DNA from: Doris montereyensis
Lineage: Eukaryota; Mollusca; Gastropoda; Nudibranchia; Dorididae
DNA length: 64,000 bases
NCBI GenBank assembly: GCA_037039925.1
Contig: JAXRKP010000328.1
Location: 210,001 to 274,000, forward strand
Reading direction: 5' to 3'
Below are positions 11,629-20,893 of this stretch, one piece after another. Each line of letters starts with the position of its first letter. Positions within the stretch are counted from its first letter, which is position 1. Below the pieces are notes generated by a model. That model did no database searches. It was not told the origin of the DNA and saw nothing but the letters and a program-made list of their open reading frames with translations. Position numbers and translations under genes: made by a program.

Positions 11629-14600
11629 ATTTCCTCTGATTTCAGATTATTTGAGAATTTCTATTTTTAACAGATATTTCTTTTGTTTCCTTTTCTTCTT
11701 TTTTACTAAAATATTTCTATGTTTTTCATTTGCCATTTACATCCCTGCTTTATGTTGATTGATATAGTAATGTTTCAGTTGAAGTGTTCTGTTAAACACA
11801 TAGTATTTGTGAAGGATTCATAGCATTTGGCACATTATACAATTTTCTTACTGATTCTCTTAATTTTTTCTGATCTTAGTCATTTTCTATCTCAGTTTTT
11901 CAACCTTTCCATTCCATCGACTGATTAGTAATATATCAGTTGAAAAAGATCTCAACGCATATTATTTGTAATGGATGGTGACTATTATCTTTTTAAAAAA
12001 GTTATTCTTGCTCTGTCGTGACACTCATCCTAGCTTTGAACTTTTTTTTTCTTTCTTTTTTAATCAGGAACCTTGCTTTGTGTCCGGCTAATCATGCACC
12101 TCTACGTGAGCACGGAGCTCTTCCCAGAATTGTCCAGCTGCTTATTAGGGCTCATCATGATACCCAAAGGGTTAGTGCTAAGTCTTGGTGTCGATAATAA
12201 TAATAAATAATACAAAATGTATATAGTGCCCCTATCCATGAGGTTCATGCTCAGTTAGGCTTTACAAAGGCTAAGACATACATCATAAAATAGTGTGTGT
12301 ATATTTACGATTTCTATAAAATCATGTAATCTGCATACCTGAAGAATGTTACAATTAAGACGAACAGTACCTAAATGGCGATATATGCTAATTACAAGAT
12401 GGTCCTATGCACACACACACACACGCGCGCGCTGCAGGTGCCAACCACTCACATCCCATGATAGGTCTAAATGTCAGTTTTAAAAGTCTGTATGTACTGA
12501 ATATAAATGTATGAAATTATTGTCTTTAAAATATATTCAAAAAGGAAAATAGATTATAGAAGTTTCAACATGCATGATTTGAGCTTTTCACGTTTTTATA
12601 TTGCTTTGTATAATTTACTTATGGCGGTTGATTTAAATTTGTAATTCATTAATGAATACCTTGCTTTGATTTTTATTTGATCTCAAATCAATCCAGAGAG
12701 CTTCTATCAGCTCAAATGGACCTCCCATGTCTGGCTACGTTGATGGGGTCCGTATGGAGGAAATTGTTGAAGGAACCGTAGGAGCTCTCCACATCTTGGC
12801 TCGTGAGGCTCACAACAGAGCTGTCATCCGGGGTCTCAACTGCATTCCACTTTTTCGTGCAGGTTTGTGTTTTGGAAAATGACAAATTTAATTGCCAAAT
12901 AATACCCATCCTGTGAGCTGCTTCAACAATGCTTTTAGCATCATGCAATCTGCCCAATATGGGCCTATGGTTACATTTCTGCGGATTGCTATTAAATTTT
13001 AATTTATGATAATTGTGTTACTAAGTCTTTGCTCACTTCCGATTTTTGTTTGGGGGGGGGGGGGTGTTGTCTTTTATTGTCCTTTTGCGGCCTCAAAAAA
13101 TTGTTATTTGTGCTCTTCATCTTAAATGTTTTGTTTCTTCCCCAGTTGTTGTACTCTCCCATAGAAAACATCCAGCGAGTGGCTGCCGGCGTGCTTTGTG
13201 AATTGGCTGCTGACAAAGAGGGAGCTGAGATGATTGAACAGGAAGGAGCCACAGCCCCATTGACCGAACTGCTACACTCAAGAAATGAAGGTGTTGGTAA
13301 GTATCATTCAGTTGTTTTTTGTGTGGATCAAACAAATCATTGCCAATGTCCTATACCAGTACTCAACTTCTACAAACTATTTGATTGAGAGGCTTTAGAA
13401 GTGATCAAGAGCCCTCTTTATGTTTTATTTTTTTTAATTACTTTAGTTTTTGTTGTGTATAAAGACTGCCTACTCCCTATGCGTTCTGAGTTGCTATATC
13501 TTGTTTATGTTTTTAGTTTCATTATGGTCTTACAAGGATATTGTACAATTCATCAATTGTTATTTTTAGGGCAATCTGCATGTTACAGACATAGTATGAC
13601 CGTTTGTGTGAATTTGAGTTCAGTTGCACAAGAATTTGATGTTTTATTTTTGAATTTTCAACATTTTCTTTGTTCCTATTGTAGCGACATACGCTGCTGC
13701 TGTCTTGTTCCGTATGTCAGAAGATAAGCCTCAGGACTACAAAAAACGCCTTTCGATGGAGCTGACAAGCTCACTCTACAGGGGTGATGCTAATTGGACA
13801 GAGGTAAGCAGGTCTTCTTTGGTGTTAGCTAGTTGTTCTAGAGTACTCTCACAAGAATGAGAATGATTACTTCATTGATGACTACCCTTAGATCACTGTA
13901 TATGGTGGACCAAATTAATTTCATTGAGAGAATCAAAATAAGTGGCTAACAGCTATGTAATGGATTTACTGTGAAGTTTTCCACCAGCATGTTTTCAAAT
14001 GCCTTATTTTATCATGTTGTGAAAAGCATAGAGAATGGATTTATTTTAGCATCAGTCCCAGCATCTAGCAATTGGTGTTTACGATTACCATGTAGCACAA
14101 ATTTTTACATCTTGCCAGGTATATCTCCTACATACTATTTAATTTTCCTTGTTTACTATTGTGGTAATCATTACTTCTCTGTTCTTGACTCATTCAGCCT
14201 CCTGGATTTGATGACATGGCCATGCCACTGGAAGATTCCAGGGACCAGATGTATCCGCCCCAAACAGTTCTCAGGGCAATTTATACAGTGGAGGTCCCCC
14301 AGACATGGTCAGAGGGCCTGCAGGTAGGCATTGAAAGTACCATAGTTTTATTTTTGACTCGGATCCTATATAACAAATGCTCAAGTCTAAAAGTTGTTTT
14401 TAGGACAGGGTTCGTAGCATCCTAGAATCTCCTAGAGAGAGAAATCCTAAAATCGCCTAAATATTTCGAGCTGGGGGCTGTCAGACTGGTTCCTAATATT
14501 TGCTCAGGATGTTCGGTTAGCGAGTAGATTCACGAATTCGACTCGCGAATCCACTCTCGTTTTGGCGACCATTTTGTTTACGAGTCTAGTCTGGCTGACT

Positions 14601-17116
14601 TTGATGAACCGCGAGACTTTTAAATGGTAGTGCAGCGTTATCAGACTTTATAGGAACTCTTCAACTTGACTGTTTTAAATCGTAGTGCAGCGTTATCAGA
14701 CTTTATAGAACTCTTCAACTTGACTGTTTTAAATCGTAGTGCAGCGTTATCAGACTTTATAGGAACTCTTCAACTTGACTGTTTTAAATCGTAGTTCAGC
14801 GTTACAGGACTATTTAAGAATCCTTCAACTTCAATTGAATCCAAATTGCCGCGGCATTCTAGTCTTTGTTTTCCATTCAAAGCGATGTTGTTATCCGTGA
14901 TAGATCTACTTTAGTGACACTCTTGATTCTGCTTGGGTTTTAAAGTTGACTTCTCATCGTGTTTTTATCTGCGAACATGGCATCAAAATACAGATGCATA
15001 TTTCAAGATCAATGGATGCTTAACCCAAATTATAGAGAATGGATTCTAAAGGAGACGGACATTCACAGTGCAAGATGTAAATGGTGCATGAAGACTTTTA
15101 GTGTAGGGAAAGGAGAAAGTGCTCTAAAGTCGGAGAGACAGAGAGAGAGAGACCGAGACCTACTGCAAACTTAAGTTAACCCCACACGTGAACGGAGATA
15201 GATGTATTCATTGTCACTGGTTCAAATCTGTCTAGGCCGCCCAGAGCCATGTTGGGTGATTGTTTTCTCTGGTTGATCCATACTGTAGTGTAATTTCTTT
15301 CATGCTGGCTCCGTAAAAATATATAATTTAAAATTAACTACATAGATAATGTGTAGTCTAAGACGTATATATATGCTTAAATAGATAAATATACTGTCCC
15401 AAACACACTTTTGATTTACTAGTAACACATATAATTTGTCATTAACTTTATGATAAAACCATGCGCTTGATACTAACTAAACTTTACGATTACCATCTAG
15501 AAAACCACCTAGAATTTTTAGAAAACCTCTTAGAATCTCCTAGAAAAATTAAAGTCCTGAGCACTATGACCCCTGCTTTAGGAGCTTAAATCCAATTTCC
15601 ACATCCTTTGAATTTTTTTAAAGATATTTTTCTTATTTCTTACTACCTTTGTTTTAATTGCGAGCCATCATCAGCTAAAAAGATATTTTTTTGCCACAGA
15701 AATCTGATATGTTATTATCAACCATGACAGAAGCATAATTTTGTAGTGTTTGCACCCTTAGTGGGGGATACATCTAGCATTATTGAACATAGCTGCCAAC
15801 CAATACGAAAAAATTGTATTTAGTACGTAAGTCTATCTTTACCTTGAAAAGTACGTAAGTATGAGAGTTAGTTTTTCAAAGAAATCTAAGTTAACGACAA
15901 AGCCTCAAAGAGTTTGGGGTGAAAGTCGGGAAAGGTCTTTCTGAGTTAACATGACTAAAGTTGCACTTTGCCAGAAAGACCAGTAATTGGCGGACTTTTT
16001 TATTTACCATAAATGGCATTACTTCAAGTTAATTAAACATCAATGATTTCTGGGATATTAAGGACTGTTGTGTGAGTTTTAATTAGTTCGCACAGTCAGA
16101 GTATGTTCTTTGGCAAAGGTGTTAGTGAAACAGCTCGCATTCTCAGATTATCTCACTAAGACCCCAGAAAGCCCCTTTTCTTGTGTGCAGTGATATTTGC
16201 TCTTCAATCTTGTTGACAAATACATCATGTACTAGTTTTCACTGTAAGCTGAACAACAAAACATAAATTCACTTTAGAAGTAGATTACAAACTGAGCGTC
16301 AACACATTTAATATTGTGTTCAAAAACTTGTCTGATACAGTATATGTCGTACATCTGTCAACAGGAGTTGATGGGAGTTAAGAATATTTTAAATCAAGTT
16401 GTGGACTGCATGTTGATCTTCCATGACGTTTCAGCATACAGACGGAGACCATTGGAAATGACACATGTTATAACTGCTCCTTGTACACAAGTCGTAGTAT
16501 ATTTCTGGCACACTTGATCAGGATTGTCATGATGTGAAGATTAAGACATGTTTGCAATTCCAAAGTAATAAGAAGGCTGGGAGTCTGGTGATTGTTGTCC
16601 AATAAACCCTTAGCCTGGTCTGCCCCGTCCCTGGGTATTTTAGAGGAGCGATGCTGTTTTCAAGAGATTTTTGTTGTTCATTCTGATTTTGCTTAAAATT
16701 AAAAACATGATGTTGGCTCTACTTGAAAGTTACCATTTGTTTCTTTTACATCTGTTTTTTGTGTATGTTAATAATTGTGGTTTCTGCTTCTGTGGTAGAG
16801 TAATAGAAGAAATTGTGAATGCCTGTCCTTCTTTGTTCCTTCTTTTTTATAAACAATATGCATAGATACCCGTTAATCTGTTACTTTGTTCATCACCATT
16901 ACGTGTCTTCTGTATCTTTCCAGGCTATGAACAAGTGCCTATTGACTCCATGCAAGGTCTTGAGATTGGCAGTCAGCATGGCAGTGCTTACGGGCGGTTG
17001 ACAACCTGCCGGAACTTGCAAGCCCTGGAGATATTAACTTTGAAAATCTGGATCCTGCCTTGGGTACTTCCAATGGTGGAGACAACCCTAATTTGTGGTA
17101 TGACACAGATGTGTGA
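1674..17116 (+). CDS. CTNNB1: beta-catenin (armadillo), 16 coding exons
   Basis: Dual-function protein: it links cadherins to alpha-catenin at adherens junctions and is the Wnt-regulated co-activator of TCF/LEF in the nucleus. Joined exons give about 818 codons (human 781). The N-terminus has the CK1/GSK3 phosphodegron DSGIHSG with Ser50, Ser54, Thr58 and Ser62 at human spacing. Next come the alpha-catenin-binding segment ([14 protein letters not shown]) and Arm repeats from about residue 150 to 690, which are near-identical to vertebrates (for example [25 protein letters not shown]). The end is WYDTDV, like the vertebrate WFDTDL. Introns lie at 1720-5766, 5898-6103, 6222-6687, 6876-7170, 7476-9173, 9379-9709, 9855-10221, 10325-10656, 10864-11349, 11502-12067, 12171-12696, 12863-13145, 13297-13684, 13804-14197 and 14324-16923. 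Six single-base indels break the raw frame, all explicable as homopolymer errors. Introns of under 600 b not listed separately hold nothing I recognise. Confidence 0.97.
2280..2870 (+). repeat. dispersed repeat, copy 1 (inverted to 18930-19545)
   Basis: This part of beta-catenin intron 1 aligns with the reverse complement of 18930-19545. Shared words include GTCTTGGCTGTCT, CAGACAGACAGTCT and ATCAGGGTGAGAAA. A ~20-bp direct duplication (CCGTCAACTGTTGAACC) is at 2295-2333. No coding capacity is evident; it is probably a non-autonomous DNA element. Confidence 0.6.
3134..3660. mobile_element. hAT-type element, copy without the SINE insert
   Basis: Starts CAGGGTTGCCAACCATTACG, the same end type as the element at 39123-40701. 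It shares TTATTACTAATTAG and GTCCCTTGAA-like segments with that copy. The roughly 600 bp around the tRNA-Leu SINE in the other copies is absent here. The right end is not certain; a GCCAGCCCTG at about 4005-4014 is one candidate. Confidence 0.5.
4320..5632. mobile_element. 1.3 kb DNA transposon with CAGGGATGTAAAT ends
   Basis: The left end CAGGGATGTAAAT and right end ATTTACATCCCTA form a terminal inverted repeat in beta-catenin intron 1. Both subterminal parts (CTGATTTCAGATTAT on the left, TTTTTCATTTGCCATT on the right) recur in a 127-bp derivative at 11621-11747. No transposase is recognisable inside. The CAGGG end suggests hAT-like, but a clean target duplication was not found. Confidence 0.65.
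5767..5897 (+). CDS. CTNNB1: beta-catenin exon 2, phosphodegron
   Basis: The phase is consistent (1 + 131 nt = 44 codons). It encodes [15 protein letters not shown] and then the degron [11 protein letters not shown]. The two serines of the beta-TrCP recognition motif are at codons 5868-5870 and 5880-5882. The intron splits the degron, leaving the CK1 priming serine in exon 3. Confidence 0.95.
6104..6221 (+). CDS. CTNNB1: beta-catenin exon 3
   Basis: Begins APSISSKS, the APS holding the CK1 priming serine equivalent to human Ser45, and continues with an acidic stretch and [17 protein letters not shown]. It is flanked by canonical TCCTCAG and GGTAGAT splice sites and leaves one base for exon 4. 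Confidence 0.95.
6688..6875 (+). CDS. CTNNB1: beta-catenin exon 4, alpha-catenin-binding region
   Basis: Encodes [18 protein letters not shown], the conserved helix that binds alpha-catenin in this family, then the linker into the first Arm repeat ending VNLINYQ. The phase is consistent with exon 3 (1 + 188 nt = 63 codons). Confidence 0.95.
7171..7475 (+). CDS. CTNNB1: beta-catenin exon 5, Arm repeats
   Basis: Encodes the start of the Arm array ([51 protein letters not shown]). It is 305 nt, leaves two bases, and is followed by donor GTCTGT. Confidence 0.96.
7476..9173. other. beta-catenin intron 5 (1.7 kb)
   Basis: No coding sequence or confident element. The right part has short GT- and GA-rich runs (8520-8650). 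Confidence 0.6.
9174..9378 (+). CDS. CTNNB1: beta-catenin exon 6, Arm repeats (odd 3' junction)
   Basis: Encodes [15 protein letters not shown] through [14 protein letters not shown]. The protein needs the exon to end after AAG at 9378, but the next bases are TAAGTC, not GT. The nearby GTAAGT donors (9374 and 9378) would shift the frame. One G missing from an expected AAGGTAAGT explains this. Confidence 0.93.
9710..9854 (+). CDS. CTNNB1: beta-catenin exon 7, Arm repeats
   Basis: Encodes [32 protein letters not shown] and [10 protein letters not shown], matching Arm repeats 5-6 of the family. Acceptor CTTTCTCAG, donor GTAAGA, one base left over. Confidence 0.95.
10222..10324 (+). CDS. CTNNB1: beta-catenin exon 8, Arm repeats (one base short)
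   Basis: Encodes [16 protein letters not shown] and [15 protein letters not shown]. After the AG acceptor at 10220-10221 only GGG remains, while the protein (A-G-G-M-Q-A) needs GGGG. A G is missing from the run at 10221-10224. The donor is GTGAGT. Confidence 0.93.
10657..10863 (+). CDS. CTNNB1: beta-catenin exon 9, Arm repeats
   Basis: 69 codons in phase 0, from [14 protein letters not shown] through [12 protein letters not shown] and [12 protein letters not shown] to REDITEPA. Acceptor TTTCAG, donor GTAAGT. Very close to vertebrate Arm repeats 7-8. Confidence 0.96.
11350..11501 (+). CDS. CTNNB1: beta-catenin exon 10, Arm repeats
   Basis: Encodes [27 protein letters not shown] and [14 protein letters not shown]. 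It ends with two bases (AG) before GTATGT and is followed shortly by a (CT)n tract in the intron. Confidence 0.96.
11539..11626. repeat. (CT)n microsatellite in intron 10
   Basis: An almost pure CT run that directly abuts, and seems to have overwritten, the left end of the short transposon derivative that follows. Confidence 0.95.
11621..11747. mobile_element. MITE: internally deleted copy of the 4320-5632 element
   Basis: The left portion matches about 4333-4430 and the right portion matches about 5605-5631, joined with everything between removed. The right end TTTACATCCCTG is intact. The left CAGGGATGTAAAT is replaced by CT repeats. Confidence 0.7.
12068..12170 (+). CDS. CTNNB1: beta-catenin exon 11, Arm repeats
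   Basis: Encodes [20 protein letters not shown] and [13 protein letters not shown]. Phase is consistent (2 + 103 nt = 35 codons). Acceptor TTAATCAG, donor GTTAGT. Confidence 0.95.
12189..12290. repeat. short dispersed repeat beginning with (TAA)n
   Basis: AATAATAATAAATAATAC followed by TATATAGTGCCC. It resembles the segment at 32310-32460, where (AAT)n is followed by TCTATAGCGCCC. I infer a short non-autonomous element with a variable (AAT)n. Confidence 0.4.
12697..12862 (+). CDS. CTNNB1: beta-catenin exon 12, Arm repeats (one extra base)
   Basis: Encodes [10 protein letters not shown], a divergent loop, then [30 protein letters not shown] and a 3' end that should read IPLFVQ. The T5 run at 12851-12855 has one T too many: with four T the codons become CTT TTC GTG CAG, in phase with exon 13. 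Confidence 0.93.
13146..13296 (+). CDS. CTNNB1: beta-catenin exon 13, Arm repeats
   Basis: Encodes [36 protein letters not shown] and [10 protein letters not shown]. Starts in phase 0 after CCCCAG and leaves one base before GTAAGT. Confidence 0.96.
13685..13803 (+). CDS. CTNNB1: beta-catenin exon 14, last Arm repeat
   Basis: Encodes [20 protein letters not shown] and [19 protein letters not shown]. This closes the Arm domain and starts the C-terminal tail. Donor GTAAGC. Confidence 0.95.
14198..14323 (+). CDS. CTNNB1: beta-catenin exon 15, C-terminal tail (two extra bases)
   Basis: The first part reads [20 protein letters not shown]. To reach the likely tail QQFSGQ(F/L)[11 protein letters not shown] in phase with exon 16, one base must be lost from the A3 at 14262-14264 and one from the T3 at 14280-14282. 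Raw length is 126 nt; corrected 124. The frame choice rests on the good match of the third frame and on splice phase. Confidence 0.85.
14617..14815. repeat. ~57-bp tandem repeat, about 3.5 units
   Basis: Units contain TAGTGCAGCGTTATCAGACT followed by AACTCTTCAACTTGACTG. It lies inside the hAT element of intron 15. Confidence 0.85.
14977..15171 (+). pseudogene. BED-type zinc finger fragment of a hAT transposase
   Basis: From ATG at 14977 it reads [20 protein letters not shown], then a C-x2-C pair in [15 protein letters not shown]. This is the usual N-terminal zinc finger layout of hAT transposases. After about 50 residues it degenerates into [10 protein letters not shown] and stops; no catalytic domain follows. 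Recognised by pattern only. Confidence 0.6.
15788..16620. other. rest of intron 15, possible second hAT-like start
   Basis: GCTGCCAACCAATACGAAAA at about 15791 resembles the left ends of the TTGCCAA hAT family seen elsewhere in the window. I could not find a matching right end or a target duplication. No coding sequence is recognised. Confidence 0.3.
16924..17116 (+). CDS. CTNNB1: beta-catenin exon 16, C-terminus and stop (one base short)
   Basis: Encodes [19 protein letters not shown] and then, after a one-base gap in the G run at 16992-16994, [20 protein letters not shown] and [10 protein letters not shown] with TGA at 17114-17116. The final WYDTDV corresponds to the family's C-terminal PDZ-binding motif. 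Confidence 0.92.
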
Positions 17117-17450
17117 AGGAGGGAGTTAAATGCAACTTGAAGACGAAAGCGACCAGCAGAGGAGCAAAACATTTTGTAACAAACACCAGAAGATATTTTA
17201 CACTGTTAAGGATTGCAAAATTTATCATTGTTTTCTGCTCTTTTTATGTTCAGAACCAAATGTTAATTTTTCGTCCGATTCTAAATTGAAGCCATGTATG
17301 TGGTTCTTTCATATTAAAGTAGCCTCCCTTAACATGACTAACAGGGCACTTTCAACATTTCACGTGTTTTAACGATTAGTTATTAAAGGAAATATGATGG
17401 TTTTTCTTCCCATTATTAACGTGATATTCTCTATATTAAAAAGGACGAAC

Positions 17451-17456
17451 AATAAA
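17451..17456 (+). promoter_or_regulatory. candidate proximal poly(A) signal
   Basis: AATAAA about 335 nt after the beta-catenin stop codon. If used, the transcript would lack the CT repeat. Confidence 0.35.
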
Positions 17457-17935
17457 ACCATCCAGTTCTATTCATTTCAAGACCTTTGTAGGAAATCAGG
17501 GTTATTCCCCATCATTGAGACAGTTGAGAGTTTCTGATTGTAATTGCAATCTATATAGACTGACATTTTAGTGTTTTTGTGAAGCTCATGTTTTTATAAC
17601 AAGTAATACAGATGACTAGTAACAACGATCATCAAACCCAGGTTGTGCATTAATGTTGTAATACCAGTTACATTGGATTGGGACTTGTTTGGATCTGAGG
17701 GACAGAAACAAACAAACTTGGTTTAGTCTGGGAGTTGATCAAAGGCTTTTATGGTGGGCCATGTACATATCTATTTGACAATTATTTGATGTTTCATTAT
17801 GAATGTCTGCATGAAATGTCATCAGAAGAAGCTAGATCTGTCAAAAATTTATCATTTCTTCTCTTCTCCCAAACCATTTAGGCTTTTTATTTGATTTCAA
17901 AGAGTACATTTTTTGTAGTCAATTTCTCGTCTCCC

Positions 17936-18016
<81 letters not shown>
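17936..18016. repeat. (CT)n tract in the beta-catenin 3' UTR
   Basis: About 80 bp of uninterrupted CT dinucleotides, transcribed as a CU repeat if the distal poly(A) site is used. Confidence 0.95.
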
Positions 18017-18021
<5 letters not shown>

Positions 18022-18715
18022 CTCCTTCACCTTCTCTCTTTGAAACATGTCAGGAATCTTACAAGTTTTTTAGGTAACTTTTTATGTTGTACATGATAAC
18101 GATGATGGTAATAATAATCATGACTTATGTAGTTTTGTAATGCATCAGGTATAAATGTAATTTTAACTCAAATCCATTTAATGACATTAACATGAACATA
18201 CAATTTTTGAGAATGGACCAGAGCCTGTCTGTGTGTGTGCGTGTAAATATTAATATTCATGGGGTCCTTTTAGTGTTGTCACTGTGTATTGTAATATCTT
18301 CATTTCACCTATGTCATCACCTCTATGTATGATTTTTATTTTCTGTCAGGTCAGTAGCAGTTTAGAACAAACTAAATAATAATATTATGACAAACTGCTG
18401 CCTTTTGACAATGAAATTGATTCATTCCAGGATTGTCATTTTCATTTACTTCTCAGCTGTTGATTTATCTCTAGGCAAAGCTTTGATCATGCCTACTTGC
18501 CACTGTCAAAGCTTTTGACTGGTACAAACCATCATATCATTGTGCGCAGCACAACCAATCTTTATTTCAGCAGAGACTTTTTGTATTTTTTAATGTTGAT
18601 GTACGTCCATGCATTTAATCTTTGACCCCTTTTCCTCATATTTCATTCTCCTCTGTCATCCCTGACTCATATTTCCCACTCCTTTTATTACCGTAACCAA
18701 CTGCATGAATGGTAA

Positions 18716-18721
18716 AATAAA
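18716..18721 (+). promoter_or_regulatory. candidate distal poly(A) signal
   Basis: AATAAA followed by a T-rich stretch (AGATTTTTTTTTC). It fits the likely end of the beta-catenin transcript. Confidence 0.5.
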
Positions 18722-18929
18722 GATTTTTTTTTCATTTTGTAATTCAGTATTGGTTTCCATTTACTCTGGATTTTCTGTGACTGAGTGCTGTTGTGATGTT
18801 CTCTGTGTGAAGTGACATCCATTAACATTCTTGTAGTGGTGTTTCTATGTATGGCTGTAACTCATTTTTTTCTATATAAATGTCATTGGATAGTGTCACA
18901 GGGGTTTTGCTTAGCATCGCAGGGCCTTG

Positions 18930-19545
18930 ATACAGTAGTCTCCCGCTAAAATGCATTGTCTACTGGTCACAATAAATGTTACATTTTGACGGCAACATCA
19001 TCATTATTTGTTTGGATAGCAGGTATGTCATACAGTATACAGAGTAAGATATCCATGGGTAAAAGTGATACAAGACCTCAAATTTTCTCACCCTGATCAA
19101 AGAGAGGGAGACTGTCTGTCTGACAGACCTATTGAGTCGGGAAAGGAGGGATGGGCAAGGGTGACCAGTATCAAGACAGCCAAGACCAGTTGCACATTGT
19201 TGTGTGTATGACTACACAAGGTGAACAGATTTAGATACCACACACACATGGCAGATTTTGTCACTGGGATGAGGCAAGTTGTAGAAATAGTCAAGTTTAT
19301 TTTTCACAGGAATTGCTCTCTATGAAGCAAATTGAAGACGGACTGACAAAAACTTGTTGCATTTTGGCAAAGTCAAGCCAGCCATTGTTGCATTTCGAGG
19401 GGGATAATTAATGCTGTAAAGTTAGGTTACATGGGAAAAAAACGTGCAATATGATTATGATGAATCATTCAATTTGGTGGAGACTTGTATTATGAGGGGA
19501 ATAATGCCCAATTACACCGCTAAATTTGACGGCAAGAACCGTCTT
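18930..19545 (-). repeat. dispersed repeat, copy 2
   Basis: The reverse complement aligns with 2280-2870 in beta-catenin intron 1. AAATTTGACGGCAAG near 19530 and ACATTTTGACGGCAA near 18985 occur near the two ends. No protein is recognised. Confidence 0.6.
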
Positions 19546-20513
19546 TCACGTGACCAACGAATACTGGTACATATTACACATTTTAATGGCTGGTAATGGT
19601 GGTAAGACGTCCTGCTGTCTGCAAAGGGGCAGATAGCTCAAGCTAGACAACTCTCACACAAAGCCAACCATCCCCCAGACTCCTGCAACCTAGGGTTAAT
19701 ACTCTTTTCATCCAGAACAACACTCGCACTCACAGCGTTGCTTGGGAACGTCATTTTTACTGTATAAACGCTCACTCACAGTCGCACTATTCAGTCAGCG
19801 TTCGGCCAACAGCCATGTTACGTTTCGCTCTGAAGCCCACTCAAACTTTTTAACTACCGGTACTTCCTCTGTACTAATGTCGAAAGTAGAATAGATGAGT
19901 TTGTTGACTTCAACCTGCAGATGGCTGCTTTGTCGAAACAACCCACTTTTTATAGTATTTTCTGAAAGTTTTTGTTTTGTTTACATTGGATTATGTGATT
20001 TCAAGATGGCGTCGTTGTCATTTGGTTCACGATCACTCACTAAAAGACTATCAGTATCAGTACTTCAAGCAGCTTGTGAAAGTAGGTCTACTAGTTGTAG
20101 TGTGAAATGTTTGGTGGTAAGGACCATGATCTAGAGTTTACTGCATCAACATCTAGGTGCAGTGATGACGAAGGTGAGAGTACTGAGAGGAAGGCGTCTC
20201 CCCAACCAGGACCTAGTCGAGGTATGGGCCTAGAGTGTAACTTGTACTTGTAAGCTAGCTCTCATTATGATAGTGATAGATCTAGACCTATCCCTAGACT
20301 AGTAATTCAGTCTGGACAGAAATACCGTAGTTCAAATGAAATCAATAAAGAAACATCCAGCACTTGCAGTTTAGTATCAAAAGAGGTGAAACGGCCAGCG
20401 GTATTGATGCTATCATAGATGAAACTTGGATTGACTGGTTTGACAAAATAAAATCATAATTTTCTTCGTTTACAAGATATTTCACTTCTGTAAGTTTCTG
20501 CTGATTTGGATTT
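19546..20513. other. intergenic, no confident gene
   Basis: Contains a short open frame from 20008 (MASLSFGSRSLTKRL) and a region rich in ACTCGCACTCAC words. It could be the remnant of a DNA transposon, but no domain is recognisable. Confidence 0.3.
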
Positions 20514-20893
20514 ACATCACCTTCAAAGATATAGACTGTAGACCTCGTCACCTTCAAAGATATAGACTATAGACCTCATAACCTTCAAAGATATAGACTA
20601 TAGACCTCGTCACCTTCAAAGATATAGACTATAGACCTCATAACCTTCAAAGATATAGACTATAGACCTCATAACCTTCAAAGATATAGACTATAGACCT
20701 CGTCACCTTCAAAGATATAGACTATAGACCTCATCACCTTCAAAGATATAGACTGTAGACCTCATAACCTTCAAAGATATAGACTATAGACCTCATAACC
20801 TTCAAAGATATAGACTATAGACCTCATAACCTTCAAAGATATAGACTATAGACCTCATAACCTTCAAAGATATAGACTATAGACCTCATAACC
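20514..20893. repeat. 31-bp minisatellite, about 12 units
   Basis: Units are built from ACCTTCAAAGATATAGACTA and TAGACCTCAT, with few substitutions (TCGT/TCAT, CTGTAG/CTATAG). The low divergence suggests recent expansion. Confidence 0.95.

Larger units (their letters stand above)
14406..15575 (+). mobile_element. hAT DNA transposon in beta-catenin intron 15
   Basis: The ends CAGGGTTCGTAGCATCCTAG and (reverse complement) CAGGGGTCATAGTGCTC form an inverted repeat. It is flanked by an 8-bp target duplication, TTTTAGGA (14398-14405) and CTTTAGGA (15576-15583), with one mismatch. 8-bp duplications are the hAT hallmark. It carries a BED-like zinc finger fragment and a ~57-bp tandem repeat at 14620-14815. 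At 1.17 kb it is too short for a full transposase. Confidence 0.8.
17117..18740 (+). other. CTNNB1: beta-catenin 3' UTR
   Basis: About 1.6 kb of non-coding sequence follows the stop and contains a (CT)n tract. The best poly(A) signal is AATAAA at 18716-18721 with T-rich sequence after it. An earlier AATAAA at 17451-17456 could give a short ~350-nt UTR. Confidence 0.65.

Noticed and set aside
19895..20134. 79-codon frame near 20008 as a gene
   Set aside because: No domain, no splice support and repeat-rich surroundings. Left as unresolved intergenic sequence.
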